Part shown: positions 1 to 9,896 of the stretch, one piece after another
How positions within the stretch are numbered: the first letter of the stretch is position 1
Layout of the letters: the number at the start of each line of letters is the position of its first letter
Assembly: GCA_944392335.1 (NCBI GenBank)
Contig: CALXWJ010000062.1
Span: 1-64,000 of the forward strand
Direction of reading: 5' to 3'
Length of the DNA: 64,000 nucleotides
DNA from: an uncultured Clostridia bacterium
Lineage (GTDB): Bacteria > Bacillota > Clostridia > UBA1381
Program-made: the position numbers and the translations under genes
Notes under the pieces: generated by a model
The model's database searches: none
Seen by the model: only the letters and a program-made list of their open reading frames with translations
Told to the model about the DNA's origin: nothing

Positions 1-15
1 CGAACAATGAGGCCC

Positions 16-161
16 GCATTTATTCCACGGTTCACTTGACTGCGTGTCGATTTTGAAATTTTTAGCGCCTGTGGATTGTATGAAAAAATATGTTATACAA
101 TCCACTAAGGCATTGTATACAAAATCGTCACGCCGTCAAGTGACTTTCGCGGCATAAACGC
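16..161. repeat. Long imperfect palindrome enclosing a perfect hairpin
   Basis: Bases 16-55 are largely complementary to 119-161. The core CACTTGAC-N-GCGTG-N-CGATTTTG of the left arm (33-55) is mirrored on the right with only two differences, and the outer part is weaker. Inside lies a perfect 11-bp stem, GTGGATTGTAT at 71-81 with its complement at 95-105. The size and nested shape fit a decayed miniature inverted-repeat element or a structured RNA. No coding frame was recognised. The rest of the stretch up to 449 is AT-rich leader. Confidence 0.6.
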
Positions 162-238
162 TACTTTTGTAAAAAAATGAACTTATGCAAAAAACTTACA
201 CAGATTACTTGACAAACCCAAAGCAACTGTAATATAGA

Positions 239-280
239 TGCAAGTATTATGCATGGTATGCAAAATACTTGTATTTTTTT
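239..280 (+). terminator. Intrinsic terminator-like hairpin
   Basis: CAAGTATT (241-248) pairs with AATACTTG (264-271) and is followed by a run of T (274-280). It could end transcripts entering from the left, before the PTS gene promoter. Confidence 0.5.
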
Positions 281-396
281 GACCTTTTTATTTTTCGATA
301 AATAAAATTATTATTTTAAATATATAAGTAATTTAAAATAATATTTTCCTTCGTTTTACAATTATAAAATTAATGTATTTTTATGTTTTTTCTGCC

Positions 397-402
397 TATA
401 AT
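397..402 (+). promoter_or_regulatory. -10 box for the PTS gene
   Basis: A perfect TATAAT lies 48 bases before the start codon. The matching -35 is weak (TGTATT at 374-379, 17-bp spacing). Confidence 0.4.
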
Positions 403-449
403 AGTTACGGATACAGAAATGATTCAATGCAGAAAGGACAGAATAAATT

Positions 450-2036
450 ATGAGTGATAAAAAGGAAAGTGCAGTTTTCAGTGTACTTCAAAGAGTCGGA
501 CGTTCCTTTATGCTTCCTATAGCACTGCTGCCTATTGCCGGATTACTTTTGGGAATAGGCTCGTCTCTTACAAATACAACAACAATAGAAGCGTATAATC
601 TCGGAGGCATTTTAGGACCGGGAACCTTTTTGAATTCGGTCATGAAAGTACTGGCACAAACGGGTAATATAGTTTTTGCAAATCTTCCCATAATATTTGC
701 AATGGGAGTTGCACTTGGTATGGCGGAAAAAGAACAGGGAACTGCTGTTTTATCGGCGGCTATTGCCTTTTTTATTATGCATCAGACAATATCGTCATTG
801 CTTGCAATTAACGGTCAGCTGAATGAAGGAGCAATGCTTGAGGGTACAATATCCAATGTAGTCGGAATACAGTCGTTGGAAATGGGAGTATTCGGCGGGA
901 TAATTGTGGGATTAGGTGTTGCGGCGCTGCATAATAGGTTTTATAAAATACAATTACCGACGGTTATATCATTTTTCGGCGGTGTAAGATTTATACCTAT
1001 AATATCGACTTTTGTGTATATTCTTGTGGGAATATTAATGTATTTTATATGGCCGTTTATTCAAAAAGCAATATATTCGCTGGGAAATTTGGTTTTGGGT
1101 TCCGGATATTTCGGAACATTCATTTACGGTACAATAGAAAGAGCATTGATACCGTTTGGACTGCACCATGTATTTTATATGCCGTTTTGGCAAACCGGAC
1201 TCGGAGGCACAATGGTTATTGACGGACAAACTGTTGCGGGTGCGCAGAATATATTTTTTGCACAGCTTGCATCTCCCGATACAAAAGAATTTTCGGTTGC
1301 TGCCACAAGGTTTATGAGCGGTAAATTCCCTCTTATGATATTTGGTTTACCGGGGGCAGCGCTTGCCATGTACAGCGTTGCAAAGCCATCTAAGAAAAAA
1401 GTTGCGGGAGGATTATTGCTGTCGGCAGCATTAACCTCAATAATAACAGGCATAACAGAGCCATTGGAATTCACTTTCCTGTTTGTAGCGCCTTTGTTAT
1501 ATATCATTCACAGTATTTTTGCGGGGCTTGCATATATGTTTATGCATATATTTAACGTTGGTGTGGGAATGACATTTTCAGGAGGTATCATTGACCTGTT
1601 TTTGTTCGGTATTCTTCAGGGAAATGCAAAAACCCACTGGGTAAATATAATTTGGGTAGGAATAGTATATTTTATAGTATATTATTTTTTGTTCAGATTC
1701 CTTATAAAAAAATTCAATTATATCACACCGGGACGTGAAGATGATGAAGCAGAAACAAAGCTTTATACAAGAAAAGATGTAAATGCCGCAAAAGAAAATA
1801 AATCCGAAATGATCATAAAGGGACTTGGCGGAGTGGAAAATCTCGTAAATGTGGATTGTTGTGCTACGCGTTTGAGGGTTACGGTCAAGGATAGCGCCAA
1901 AGTAGACGATCCTCTCCTAAAACAGACGGGAGCATCGGGTGTTATAAAAAGCGGCTCGGGAGTTCAGGTAATTTACGGACCGAGAGTAACGGTTATTAAG
2001 AGCGAGCTGGAGGATTATATCGATTCATTAAAATAA
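450..2036 (+). CDS. PTS sugar transporter, EIICB (maltose/glucose-type)
   Basis: This is a 528-residue phosphotransferase permease that imports and phosphorylates a sugar at the membrane. The EIIC domain covers roughly residues 10-420 with about ten hydrophobic segments. It carries the family signature around GLHHVFYMPFWQ and the ITGITEPLEF motif. A charged linker then leads to an EIIB domain (about 445-528) with the phospho-acceptor cysteine in VDCCATRLRV. No EIIA domain is fused, so EIIA must come from another gene. The GLHH region looks closer to MalX/MalP-type α-glucoside or glucose permeases than to GlcNAc permeases, but substrate cannot be fixed from sequence. It appears monocistronic, with a strong terminator at 2127. 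Confidence 0.88.
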   Translation: MSDKKESAVFSVLQRVGRSFMLPIALLPIAGLLLGIGSSLTNTTTIEAYNLGGILGPGTFLNSVMKVLAQTGNIVFANLPIIFAMGVALGMAEKEQGTAVLSAAIAFFIMHQTISSLLAINGQLNEGAMLEGTISNVVGIQSLEMGVFGGIIVGLGVAALHNRFYKIQLPTVISFFGGVRFIPIISTFVYILVGILMYFIWPFIQKAIYSLGNLVLGSGYFGTFIYGTIERALIPFGLHHVFYMPFWQTGLGGTMVIDGQTVAGAQNIFFAQLASPDTKEFSVAATRFMSGKFPLMIFGLPGAALAMYSVAKPSKKKVAGGLLLSAALTSIITGITEPLEFTFLFVAPLLYIIHSIFAGLAYMFMHIFNVGVGMTFSGGIIDLFLFGILQGNAKTHWVNIIWVGIVYFIVYYFLFRFLIKKFNYITPGREDDEAETKLYTRKDVNAAKENKSEMIIKGLGGVENLVNVDCCATRLRVTVKDSAKVDDPLLKQTGASGVIKSGSGVQVIYGPRVTVIKSELEDYIDSLK

Positions 2037-2126
2037 TTAATTTTATTATTAAAAAATAAGGAATTCAATAAGGGCTTGCCTCATCATTAAATAATGACAA
2101 AAAAGGGTCATCTTGTCCGCAGTCAT

Positions 2127-2166
2127 AAAATCCGCCGTGATAATAATGCGGCGGATTTTGTTTTTA
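2127..2166 (+). terminator. Rho-independent terminator after the PTS gene
   Basis: AAAATCCGCCG (2127-2137) pairs perfectly with CGGCGGATTTT (2149-2159) and is followed by GTTTTT. Confidence 0.85.
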
Positions 2167-2240
2167 TGTGACCAAAACAAGCCTTACGGCATATTTTAAA
2201 TAATAAGAATATCATTCAGATATTTTAAGGAGATGATTAT

Positions 2241-4382
2241 ATGGGTCTTACCAACAGTTCGATCGGTACCAATGCCATAGATTCGGGTTTGGAAATAAAA
2301 AAAAGATGTCAATGTGATAAAGTTGTTGCACTTGCAGGGAATCCTAATGTAGGTAAAAGTACAGTATTTAACGGGCTTACCGGTATGAATCAGCATACGG
2401 GAAACTGGCCGGGAAAGACAGTCACAAACGCACAAGGATATTGTCAAACAAAAAATCAGTCATATGTAATGGTAGATATTCCCGGAACATATTCATTAAT
2501 GGCTCATTCTGCCGAGGAGGAGGTGGCAAGAAATTTTATTTGTTTTGCAGACCCTGATGCGGTTATAGTTGTGTGTGATGCAACCTGTCTTGAAAGAAAT
2601 CTCAATTTGGTGCTTCAGACAATGGAAATATCGAAAAATGTTGTAGTTTGTATAAATCTTATGGATGAAGCGAAAAGAAAAAATATTTCGATAGATATTG
2701 AGCGTCTTTCACAGATTCTTGGAGTGCCTGTAGTCAGTACGGTTGCACGGAAAAAGAAAAGCCTGGATTCCCTGTTACGTACTCTGGATAGAACAGTTTT
2801 TGAAAAAGAAAAAAAAGATATATATAAAATTACATACTGTGACGATATCGAAAAAGCAATATCTATAATTGAACCGACTGTAAAGCAACTGTTCGGAAAT
2901 AAATTAAACTGCAGGTGGCTGAGTCTGAAATTACTTGACAGAGACCCGTCTTTAATAAAAGAAATAAATGCATATTTCGGAGAAGGGCTTTTACATAATA
3001 AACAATTAATTAAAGCCGTCGATAAAGCAAAAAAATACTTGAATGAGAATAATGTAACTGCCGATATACTAAATGACAGTATAGTATCATCAATTGTTAA
3101 AGCCTGTGAAGAGATCGCGGCAAAAACAATATGTTATCAGAGTGAAAAGTATAATTCTTTTGACAGAAGAATGGATAAAATTTTAACAAGCCGGGCAACA
3201 GGTTATCCTGTTATGATCATTTTGATAGCATTGATTTTTTGGATAACCATAATTGGTGCAAATTATCCCTCTGAGGTCTTGTCAAATATTTTATTTTACT
3301 TCCAGGATAGATTAACTGATTTTTTCAATTATATTAATGCACCTCAATGGCTTCACGGTGCGGTTGTACTGGGAATATACAGGGTTCTTGCATGGGTAGT
3401 ATCGGTAATGCTGCCGCCCATGGCAATTTTCTTCCCCCTTTTTACATTGCTGGAAGATGCCGGGTATTTGCCGCGTATAGCATATAATCTGGATAAAACC
3501 TTTAAAAAATGCTGTGCCTGCGGAAAACAATCTCTTACTATGTGTATGGGATTCGGATGTAATGCGGCGGGAGTTGTAGGCTGTCGAATTATAGATTCTC
3601 CGAGAGAAAGACTTTTAGCAATTCTTACAAATAATTTTGTGCCGTGTAACGGAAGATTCCCTACACTAATAACACTAATAACGATGTTTTTTGTGGGAAG
3701 TGCCGGCGGATTATCCACTTTAATATCAGCTTCTCTTCTTACTTGTATTATAGTTTTTGGAATACTTGTTACATTTATGGCAACAAAATTGCTTTCAAAG
3801 ACACTTTTGAAGGGTACACCATCCTCATTTACACTGGAACTTCCGCCGTATAGGAAGCCACAGGTGGGAAAGGTGATAGTAAGATCAATATTTGACAGAA
3901 CGCTTTTTGTATTGGGAAGAGCAGCATCAGTAGCCGCTCCGGCAGGCTTGATCATCTGGCTGATGGCAAATGTTCATGTAAATGATATAAGTCTGCTCAG
4001 TCATTGTGCAAATTTTTTAGATCCCTTTGCAAAGCTTATGGGTCTTGACGGCGTAATTTTAATTGCTTTTATATTAGGATTTCCGGCAAATGAGATAGTT
4101 CTTCCAATTATTATAATGGCATATACCGCACAGGGAACATTAGTTGAAATGGAAAGTGTAATGCAGATGAAAGAATTGTTTGTTGCTAACGGCTGGACGT
4201 GGATGACCGCAGTGTCCGTCATGCTGTTCTCATTAATGCATTGGCCATGTTCCACAACAGTCCTTACAATAAAAAAAGAAACGGGCAGTATAAAATGGAC
4301 TCTGTTGTCCGCAGCATTGCCGACAGTTATCGGAATAGTGTGTTGTATGCTTTTTAATTTTATCGTAAGGATATTTGTTTAA
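2241..4382 (+). CDS. feoB: Ferrous iron transporter FeoB
   Basis: This is a 713-residue GTP-gated Fe(II) permease of the cytoplasmic membrane. A short lead (residues 1-28) precedes the G domain, which shows G1 GNPNVGKST, switch NWPGKTV, G3 DIPGTYS and G4 NLMD. A helical regulatory segment follows (about 190-300). The membrane part (about 315-713) includes the conserved GCNAAGV and NNFVPCNGR segments. The start is supported by AAGGAGATG just upstream. No FeoA is adjacent and no convincing Fur box was found. The gene converges on groEL with a shared terminator between them. Confidence 0.95.
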   Translation: MGLTNSSIGTNAIDSGLEIKKRCQCDKVVALAGNPNVGKSTVFNGLTGMNQHTGNWPGKTVTNAQGYCQTKNQSYVMVDIPGTYSLMAHSAEEEVARNFICFADPDAVIVVCDATCLERNLNLVLQTMEISKNVVVCINLMDEAKRKNISIDIERLSQILGVPVVSTVARKKKSLDSLLRTLDRTVFEKEKKDIYKITYCDDIEKAISIIEPTVKQLFGNKLNCRWLSLKLLDRDPSLIKEINAYFGEGLLHNKQLIKAVDKAKKYLNENNVTADILNDSIVSSIVKACEEIAAKTICYQSEKYNSFDRRMDKILTSRATGYPVMIILIALIFWITIIGANYPSEVLSNILFYFQDRLTDFFNYINAPQWLHGAVVLGIYRVLAWVVSVMLPPMAIFFPLFTLLEDAGYLPRIAYNLDKTFKKCCACGKQSLTMCMGFGCNAAGVVGCRIIDSPRERLLAILTNNFVPCNGRFPTLITLITMFFVGSAGGLSTLISASLLTCIIVFGILVTFMATKLLSKTLLKGTPSSFTLELPPYRKPQVGKVIVRSIFDRTLFVLGRAASVAAPAGLIIWLMANVHVNDISLLSHCANFLDPFAKLMGLDGVILIAFILGFPANEIVLPIIIMAYTAQGTLVEMESVMQMKELFVANGWTWMTAVSVMLFSLMHWPCSTTVLTIKKETGSIKWTLLSAALPTVIGIVCCMLFNFIVRIFV

Positions 4383-4403
4383 TAATTGTTGATAATAAAA
4401 AGG

Positions 4404-4455
4404 CTGCATTAACGGTAAGAAGAAAATCAAATTTTCCTCTTTATCGGTAATGCAG
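4404..4455. terminator. Bidirectional terminator between feoB and groEL
   Basis: CTGCATTA and the following purine-rich arm pair with the complement ending in TAATGCAG, giving a roughly 24-bp imperfect stem. T-rich runs flank it on both strands, as expected between convergent genes. Confidence 0.75.
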
Positions 4456-4474
4456 CAATTTATTTATTTATTTA

Positions 4475-6431
<1,957 letters not shown>

Positions 6432-6434
6432 TTA

Positions 6435-6461
6435 TTAGCACTCTTTCTCTTTGAGTGCTAA
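6435..6461 (-). promoter_or_regulatory. CIRCE operator (HrcA site) of groESL
   Basis: Perfect inverted repeat TTAGCACTC-N9-GAGTGCTAA, identical to the consensus CIRCE, placed between the groES promoter and its ribosome binding site. Confidence 0.97.
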
Positions 6462-6468
6462 CAATTAT

Positions 6469-6497
6469 ATTATAGTCATTTTACATATATTTTCAAA
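6469..6497 (-). promoter_or_regulatory. groESL promoter
   Basis: On the minus strand, TATAAT (6474-6469) lies 17 bp from TTTGAA (6497-6492), immediately upstream of CIRCE. Confidence 0.7.
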
Positions 6498-6592
6498 TCT
6501 TACATTACATCAGAAAACACCATTAAATGAAAATATATCCATAATGCTTTAAAATACTCATTAAATCTTTTATTATTGAATATTTTTGCGTA

Positions 6593-6991
6593 TTAGCTGG
6601 AAAAATCTTCTATAAGGGCAAAACCTTCCTCCTTGCTTGGTAGCTTGATACCGGCTTTTAATTTTTCTCTGTCCTCAGAAGGCAGGACGCTTGAATTGAT
6701 ATTGATGCTTTTAATAAGGACAGAATCTTCTCCGTTGATCTCATAAAGAGATAAAACTTCATTTTCATTTTTCAAAAGGTAGTAAGAGGAAATAATTGTC
6801 GGTATCGGGGAGGGAGTGATCTGCACAACAGGCTGTGTATAATAGATGTCGTCAGATTCTTTTGATTGTGTTTGTGCAGGAAAGTTGTTTTGTCCCAATA
6901 CATATCTTCCAAGAAAATATCCTCCGGTAAAACCAAAAGAAATACAAATAACAGATAGGATAATATAAGAAAATAATTTTTTTTGTTTCAT
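6593..6991 (-). CDS. Membrane-anchored BofC C-terminal-domain protein
   Basis: This is a 132-residue protein beginning MKQKKLFSYIIL. One N-terminal membrane helix (about 6-28) is followed by a Ser/Pro/Thr-rich linker, then a domain of about 60 residues containing YYLLKNENEVLSLYE and ending EEGFALIEDFSS. That domain matches the BofC C-terminal domain pattern. In Bacillus, BofC restrains the SpoIVB protease during σK activation, but in many Clostridia the domain occurs in small membrane proteins of unknown role. The chosen ATG has AAAGGGAAG upstream; an earlier in-frame ATG at 7057 has no such site. The gene stands alone. Confidence 0.7.
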   Translation of the reverse strand: MKQKKLFSYIILSVICISFGFTGGYFLGRYVLGQNNFPAQTQSKESDDIYYTQPVVQITPSPIPTIISSYYLLKNENEVLSLYEINGEDSVLIKSININSSVLPSEDREKLKAGIKLPSKEEGFALIEDFSS

Positions 6992-7197
6992 TGTCTTCCC
7001 TTTCTTAAATAAATATAAGTGTATAAATATAATTTTAAAGCTTTTATCTATAATCATTTACATAAAAACTAAAAATATACATTAAATGGAAATATTTATG
7101 GCAAAAATGATATTAATATATAAAATAATAAAATTTTTATGTTGTAAAAAAATTTTAAAATGCTTATCCTTTGCCCATATAAAATTTCATAAAAGTA

Positions 7198-7226
7198 TTG
7201 CAAAAAAAAACAAAATGTATTATAAT
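7198..7226 (+). promoter_or_regulatory. Promoter of the PBP gene
   Basis: TTGCAA and TATAAT are separated by 17 bp, about 50 bases before the coding start. Confidence 0.6.
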
Positions 7227-7276
7227 ATAAAATATGATATTATGGGGTAGAAAGCAATTGTACGGAGGGATGTGCG

Positions 7277-9625
7277 TTGAGAAGAGGACGGAAGAGAACA
7301 CATGGCGGCCTTCATTCGATTATACATCATGATAATAAATCAAATAAGAAGAGTGTAAAAACAGGGAAAAAGAGCAGGGGTATTTTCAAGAGCCTTGTAT
7401 ATTCTGTTTTTGTTTGCATTTTTGTTGTTATGATAGCATGTCTTGGAATAGGTGCGGGAATGTATGCGGCAATTACTCAGGAAATTGAGGACATGAATGT
7501 ACAAAATCTTGCATTGACAAGGTCGTCCATAGTTTATTATACAGACAGTGACGGAAACTCAAGAGAAGCCGAAATATTGTTTGGTGAAGGAAATTGTATA
7601 TGGGTCAATTCGGATGAAATATCCGAGTATGCAAAGGTTGCTCTTGTATCAATAGAAGACGAGAGATTTTATGAACATAACGGCGTTGATCTGAAAAGAA
7701 CGGCCGGTGCGGTCTTAGAATATATTAAGGAAAAATTGGGCATGGGTACGGCGTCTTATGGAGGCAGTACGATCACTCAGCAGGTAATAAAGAATATCAC
7801 ACAGGAAAAAGACAGAACACCGACAAGAAAGATAAAAGAAATGATGCGGGCCGTTGCTCTTGAAAAGCAGCTTTCTAAGGATGAAATCCTGACATTGTAT
7901 TTAAATATTGTATTTTTTGGAAACAATTCGTATGGTATAGAAGCGGCGGCAAACATGTATTTTAATAAAACCGCTGCGGAATTAAATTTAAGTGAAGCGG
8001 CATTGATAGTAGGTATAACCAACAGACCGACTTATTATGATCCCATTGAAAATCCGGATAATGCGTTAGAAAGAAGAAATGTTATTTTAAAAAAGATGTA
8101 TGAGCTGGGAAAGATAAGCGAGGAGGAATATAACGAAGCGTCCAATGCCGATATAGGACTCAGCGAAATTCATACCGCATACAAGAGCAGGATATATTCA
8201 TATTTTGTTGATACGCTTATAAATGAAGTGATCAGGGATCTGCAGACAGAAAAAGGATATGCGGAAGATTTTGCGAAGCAATTGATATTTGGAGGCGGTC
8301 TGAAAATTTATTCAACGATGGATTATGATATCCAAAATGCCGTTGAAGCCGTATTCGAGGATAGCTCCAATTTCAGCGGCGGCGCGAGAAATGCGCAGTC
8401 GGCAATGATCGTAATAGATCCCAAAACGGGTGCAATAAAGGGAGTAGTAGGAGGAAAGGGAGAGAAAGTAGACAGCCGCGGACTGAATAGAGCGACGCAA
8501 ACAAAGCGGCAGCCCGGGTCTTCAATAAAACCGTTATCGGTATATACTCCGGCAATTGAAAAAGGGATAGTAACTCCGTCAACAAAAATTGTTGATGAAC
8601 CGATAACAATAGGAGACTGGGAACCTAAAAATTCATATTCGGGATTTAAGGGAACGATGACGATTAAGAAAGCGGTGGAGATATCTGCAAATATCCCTGC
8701 AATAAAGGTTTTGCAGCAGGTGGGTTTAAATACAAGCTTTGATTATGTAAAAAATAAATTTCATTTATCAACGATAGTTGACGCCGATAAGGATCTGAGC
8801 CCTCTTTCACTGGGAGGGCTGACGGAAGGTGTCACGGTTAAAGAAATGGCAGCGGCTTATGCGGTATTTGCAAATGATGGATATTATATACCGGCTTATA
8901 CCTATACAAAGGTGTTGGATAGCGCGAACAGAGTGCTATTGGAGCATGATCCCGAGAAAGAAAAAGAAAGAGTGATCGAGTCGTCAACGGCATATACTAT
9001 ATCAGATATGTTATATGGCGTTGTAAACGGTTCAAACGGTACGGGAAAGGCTGCAAAGCTTAGCAACGCGCCGACATACGGAAAAACCGGAACAACAAAC
9101 AATAATTATGATAAATGGTTTGTAGGATATACCTCAAATTATGTGGGAGCGGTATGGTTCGGATTTGATACACAAACCTCCATAAGCAAAGCGGGAATAT
9201 CGGAAACCATAGCAGTAAGATTGTGGAAAAAAGTCATGGAACCCATTCATGAAAACATTTCGTCTGATGAAATACAGACCTCTGAAGAAATGGTAACGGC
9301 ATATGTATGTAGTGTAACCGGATTGTTAGCATCTTCTTCATGTAAAGGAACAAACGTATATTTTGTAAAGGGTAGTGAACCAAAACAATATTGTAATGGA
9401 GATCATACCTTGTCAGAAACACAAAAAACGCCTACACCGACACCTTCTGCTGCCGCAAATGGAAATACGCCATCGTCCGGAGAGGACATTCAAACAGGTG
9501 ATTTTTTGCCGGTAGAAGGAAATGACGCGGATAATACAAACAATGCAACTCATGAGACCACAGAAGATAATGACAGCGGCCGGCCGGCAGCCAATACTGA
9601 TGATAATGTTATAAGTTTAGATTGA
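7277..9625 (+). CDS. Class A penicillin-binding protein (PBP1A-type)
   Basis: This 782-residue bifunctional peptidoglycan synthase acts at the outer face of the membrane. A basic cytoplasmic tail and one membrane helix (about 38-65) precede the GT51 glycosyltransferase, with EDERFYEHNGVD and GGSTITQQ. The transpeptidase follows, with the active-site SxxK in GSSIKP, SAN in ISANIPA and KTGTT in YGKTGTTNN. The last 75 residues are a low-complexity Thr/Asn/Pro/Glu tail. Translation starts at TTG, chosen because ACGGAGGG stands just upstream and the basic N-terminus follows at once. A hairpin at 9653 may end the transcript. Confidence 0.95.
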   Translation: MRRGRKRTHGGLHSIIHHDNKSNKKSVKTGKKSRGIFKSLVYSVFVCIFVVMIACLGIGAGMYAAITQEIEDMNVQNLALTRSSIVYYTDSDGNSREAEILFGEGNCIWVNSDEISEYAKVALVSIEDERFYEHNGVDLKRTAGAVLEYIKEKLGMGTASYGGSTITQQVIKNITQEKDRTPTRKIKEMMRAVALEKQLSKDEILTLYLNIVFFGNNSYGIEAAANMYFNKTAAELNLSEAALIVGITNRPTYYDPIENPDNALERRNVILKKMYELGKISEEEYNEASNADIGLSEIHTAYKSRIYSYFVDTLINEVIRDLQTEKGYAEDFAKQLIFGGGLKIYSTMDYDIQNAVEAVFEDSSNFSGGARNAQSAMIVIDPKTGAIKGVVGGKGEKVDSRGLNRATQTKRQPGSSIKPLSVYTPAIEKGIVTPSTKIVDEPITIGDWEPKNSYSGFKGTMTIKKAVEISANIPAIKVLQQVGLNTSFDYVKNKFHLSTIVDADKDLSPLSLGGLTEGVTVKEMAAAYAVFANDGYYIPAYTYTKVLDSANRVLLEHDPEKEKERVIESSTAYTISDMLYGVVNGSNGTGKAAKLSNAPTYGKTGTTNNNYDKWFVGYTSNYVGAVWFGFDTQTSISKAGISETIAVRLWKKVMEPIHENISSDEIQTSEEMVTAYVCSVTGLLASSSCKGTNVYFVKGSEPKQYCNGDHTLSETQKTPTPTPSAAANGNTPSSGEDIQTGDFLPVEGNDADNTNNATHETTEDNDSGRPAANTDDNVISLD

Positions 9626-9652
9626 TAATTTTATAACTAAGTTTATGTTGTA

Positions 9653-9676
9653 ATTGCGAAATTTCTATTTCGCAAT
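9653..9676 (+). terminator. Possible terminator hairpin after the PBP gene
   Basis: ATTGCGAAAT pairs perfectly with ATTTCGCAAT across a 4-base loop. The following tract is A/T-rich but not a clean T run, so termination is uncertain. Confidence 0.45.
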
Positions 9677-9716
9677 GAATTAAAATAAGTTTAATTTGAA
9701 AGGAAGTGAAGAAACT

Positions 9717-9818
9717 ATGGATACAGGTAATTGCAGTAACGTAAGTACGGCACCTGATGGGCGAGGGCAAAAATCATATAATAAGCTCTGTGATATATTT
9801 GTATTCATAGGAGCTTGA
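9717..9818 (+). CDS. Possible leader peptide upstream of mgtE
   Basis: A 33-codon frame begins with ATG at 9717 and ends with TGA at 9816-9818. AGGAAGTG lies about 10 bases before it. The encoded peptide starts MDTGNCSNVSTAPDGRGQ and matches no family I know. The frame runs through the hairpins of the mgtE leader, so its translation would compete with RNA folding, as in transcription-attenuation leaders. Whether it is translated is inference; the codons may simply reflect RNA structure. Confidence 0.3.
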   Translation: MDTGNCSNVSTAPDGRGQKSYNKLCDIFVFIGA

Positions 9819-9840
9819 TTTTCAATGTCCGATTTGCCCT
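9764..9840 (+). promoter_or_regulatory. Structured mgtE leader with competing stems
   Basis: AGGGCAAAAATC (9764-9775) can pair with GATTTGCCCT (9831-9840). Inside, AAGCTC (9783-9788) pairs with GAGCTT (9811-9816), and AAAATCA (9770-9776) can extend that hairpin with TGATTTT (9816-9822), which excludes the outer stem. An A/T-rich tract follows at about 9846-9875. This looks like a cis-regulatory switch for the Mg2+ transporter. It does not match the M-box or yybP-ykoY consensus as I remember them. Confidence 0.45.
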
Positions 9841-9896
9841 GATGATGAATATTTTATTTTTAAGAATATTTTTGGATAATCAGGGAGGAGTTAAAA

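Noticed and set aside
2190-2240. Fur box upstream of feoB
   Set aside because: Only a weak partial match (AATAAGAATATCATT) to the 19-bp consensus is present.
3353-3955. 200-residue open frame on the minus strand inside feoB
   Set aside because: It is antisense to a strongly conserved transporter gene, has no ribosome binding site and no recognisable domain; it mirrors feoB codon bias.
9717-9896. M-box or yybP-ykoY riboswitch before mgtE
   Set aside because: The conserved internal loops of these classes, as I know them, are not found in the leader.
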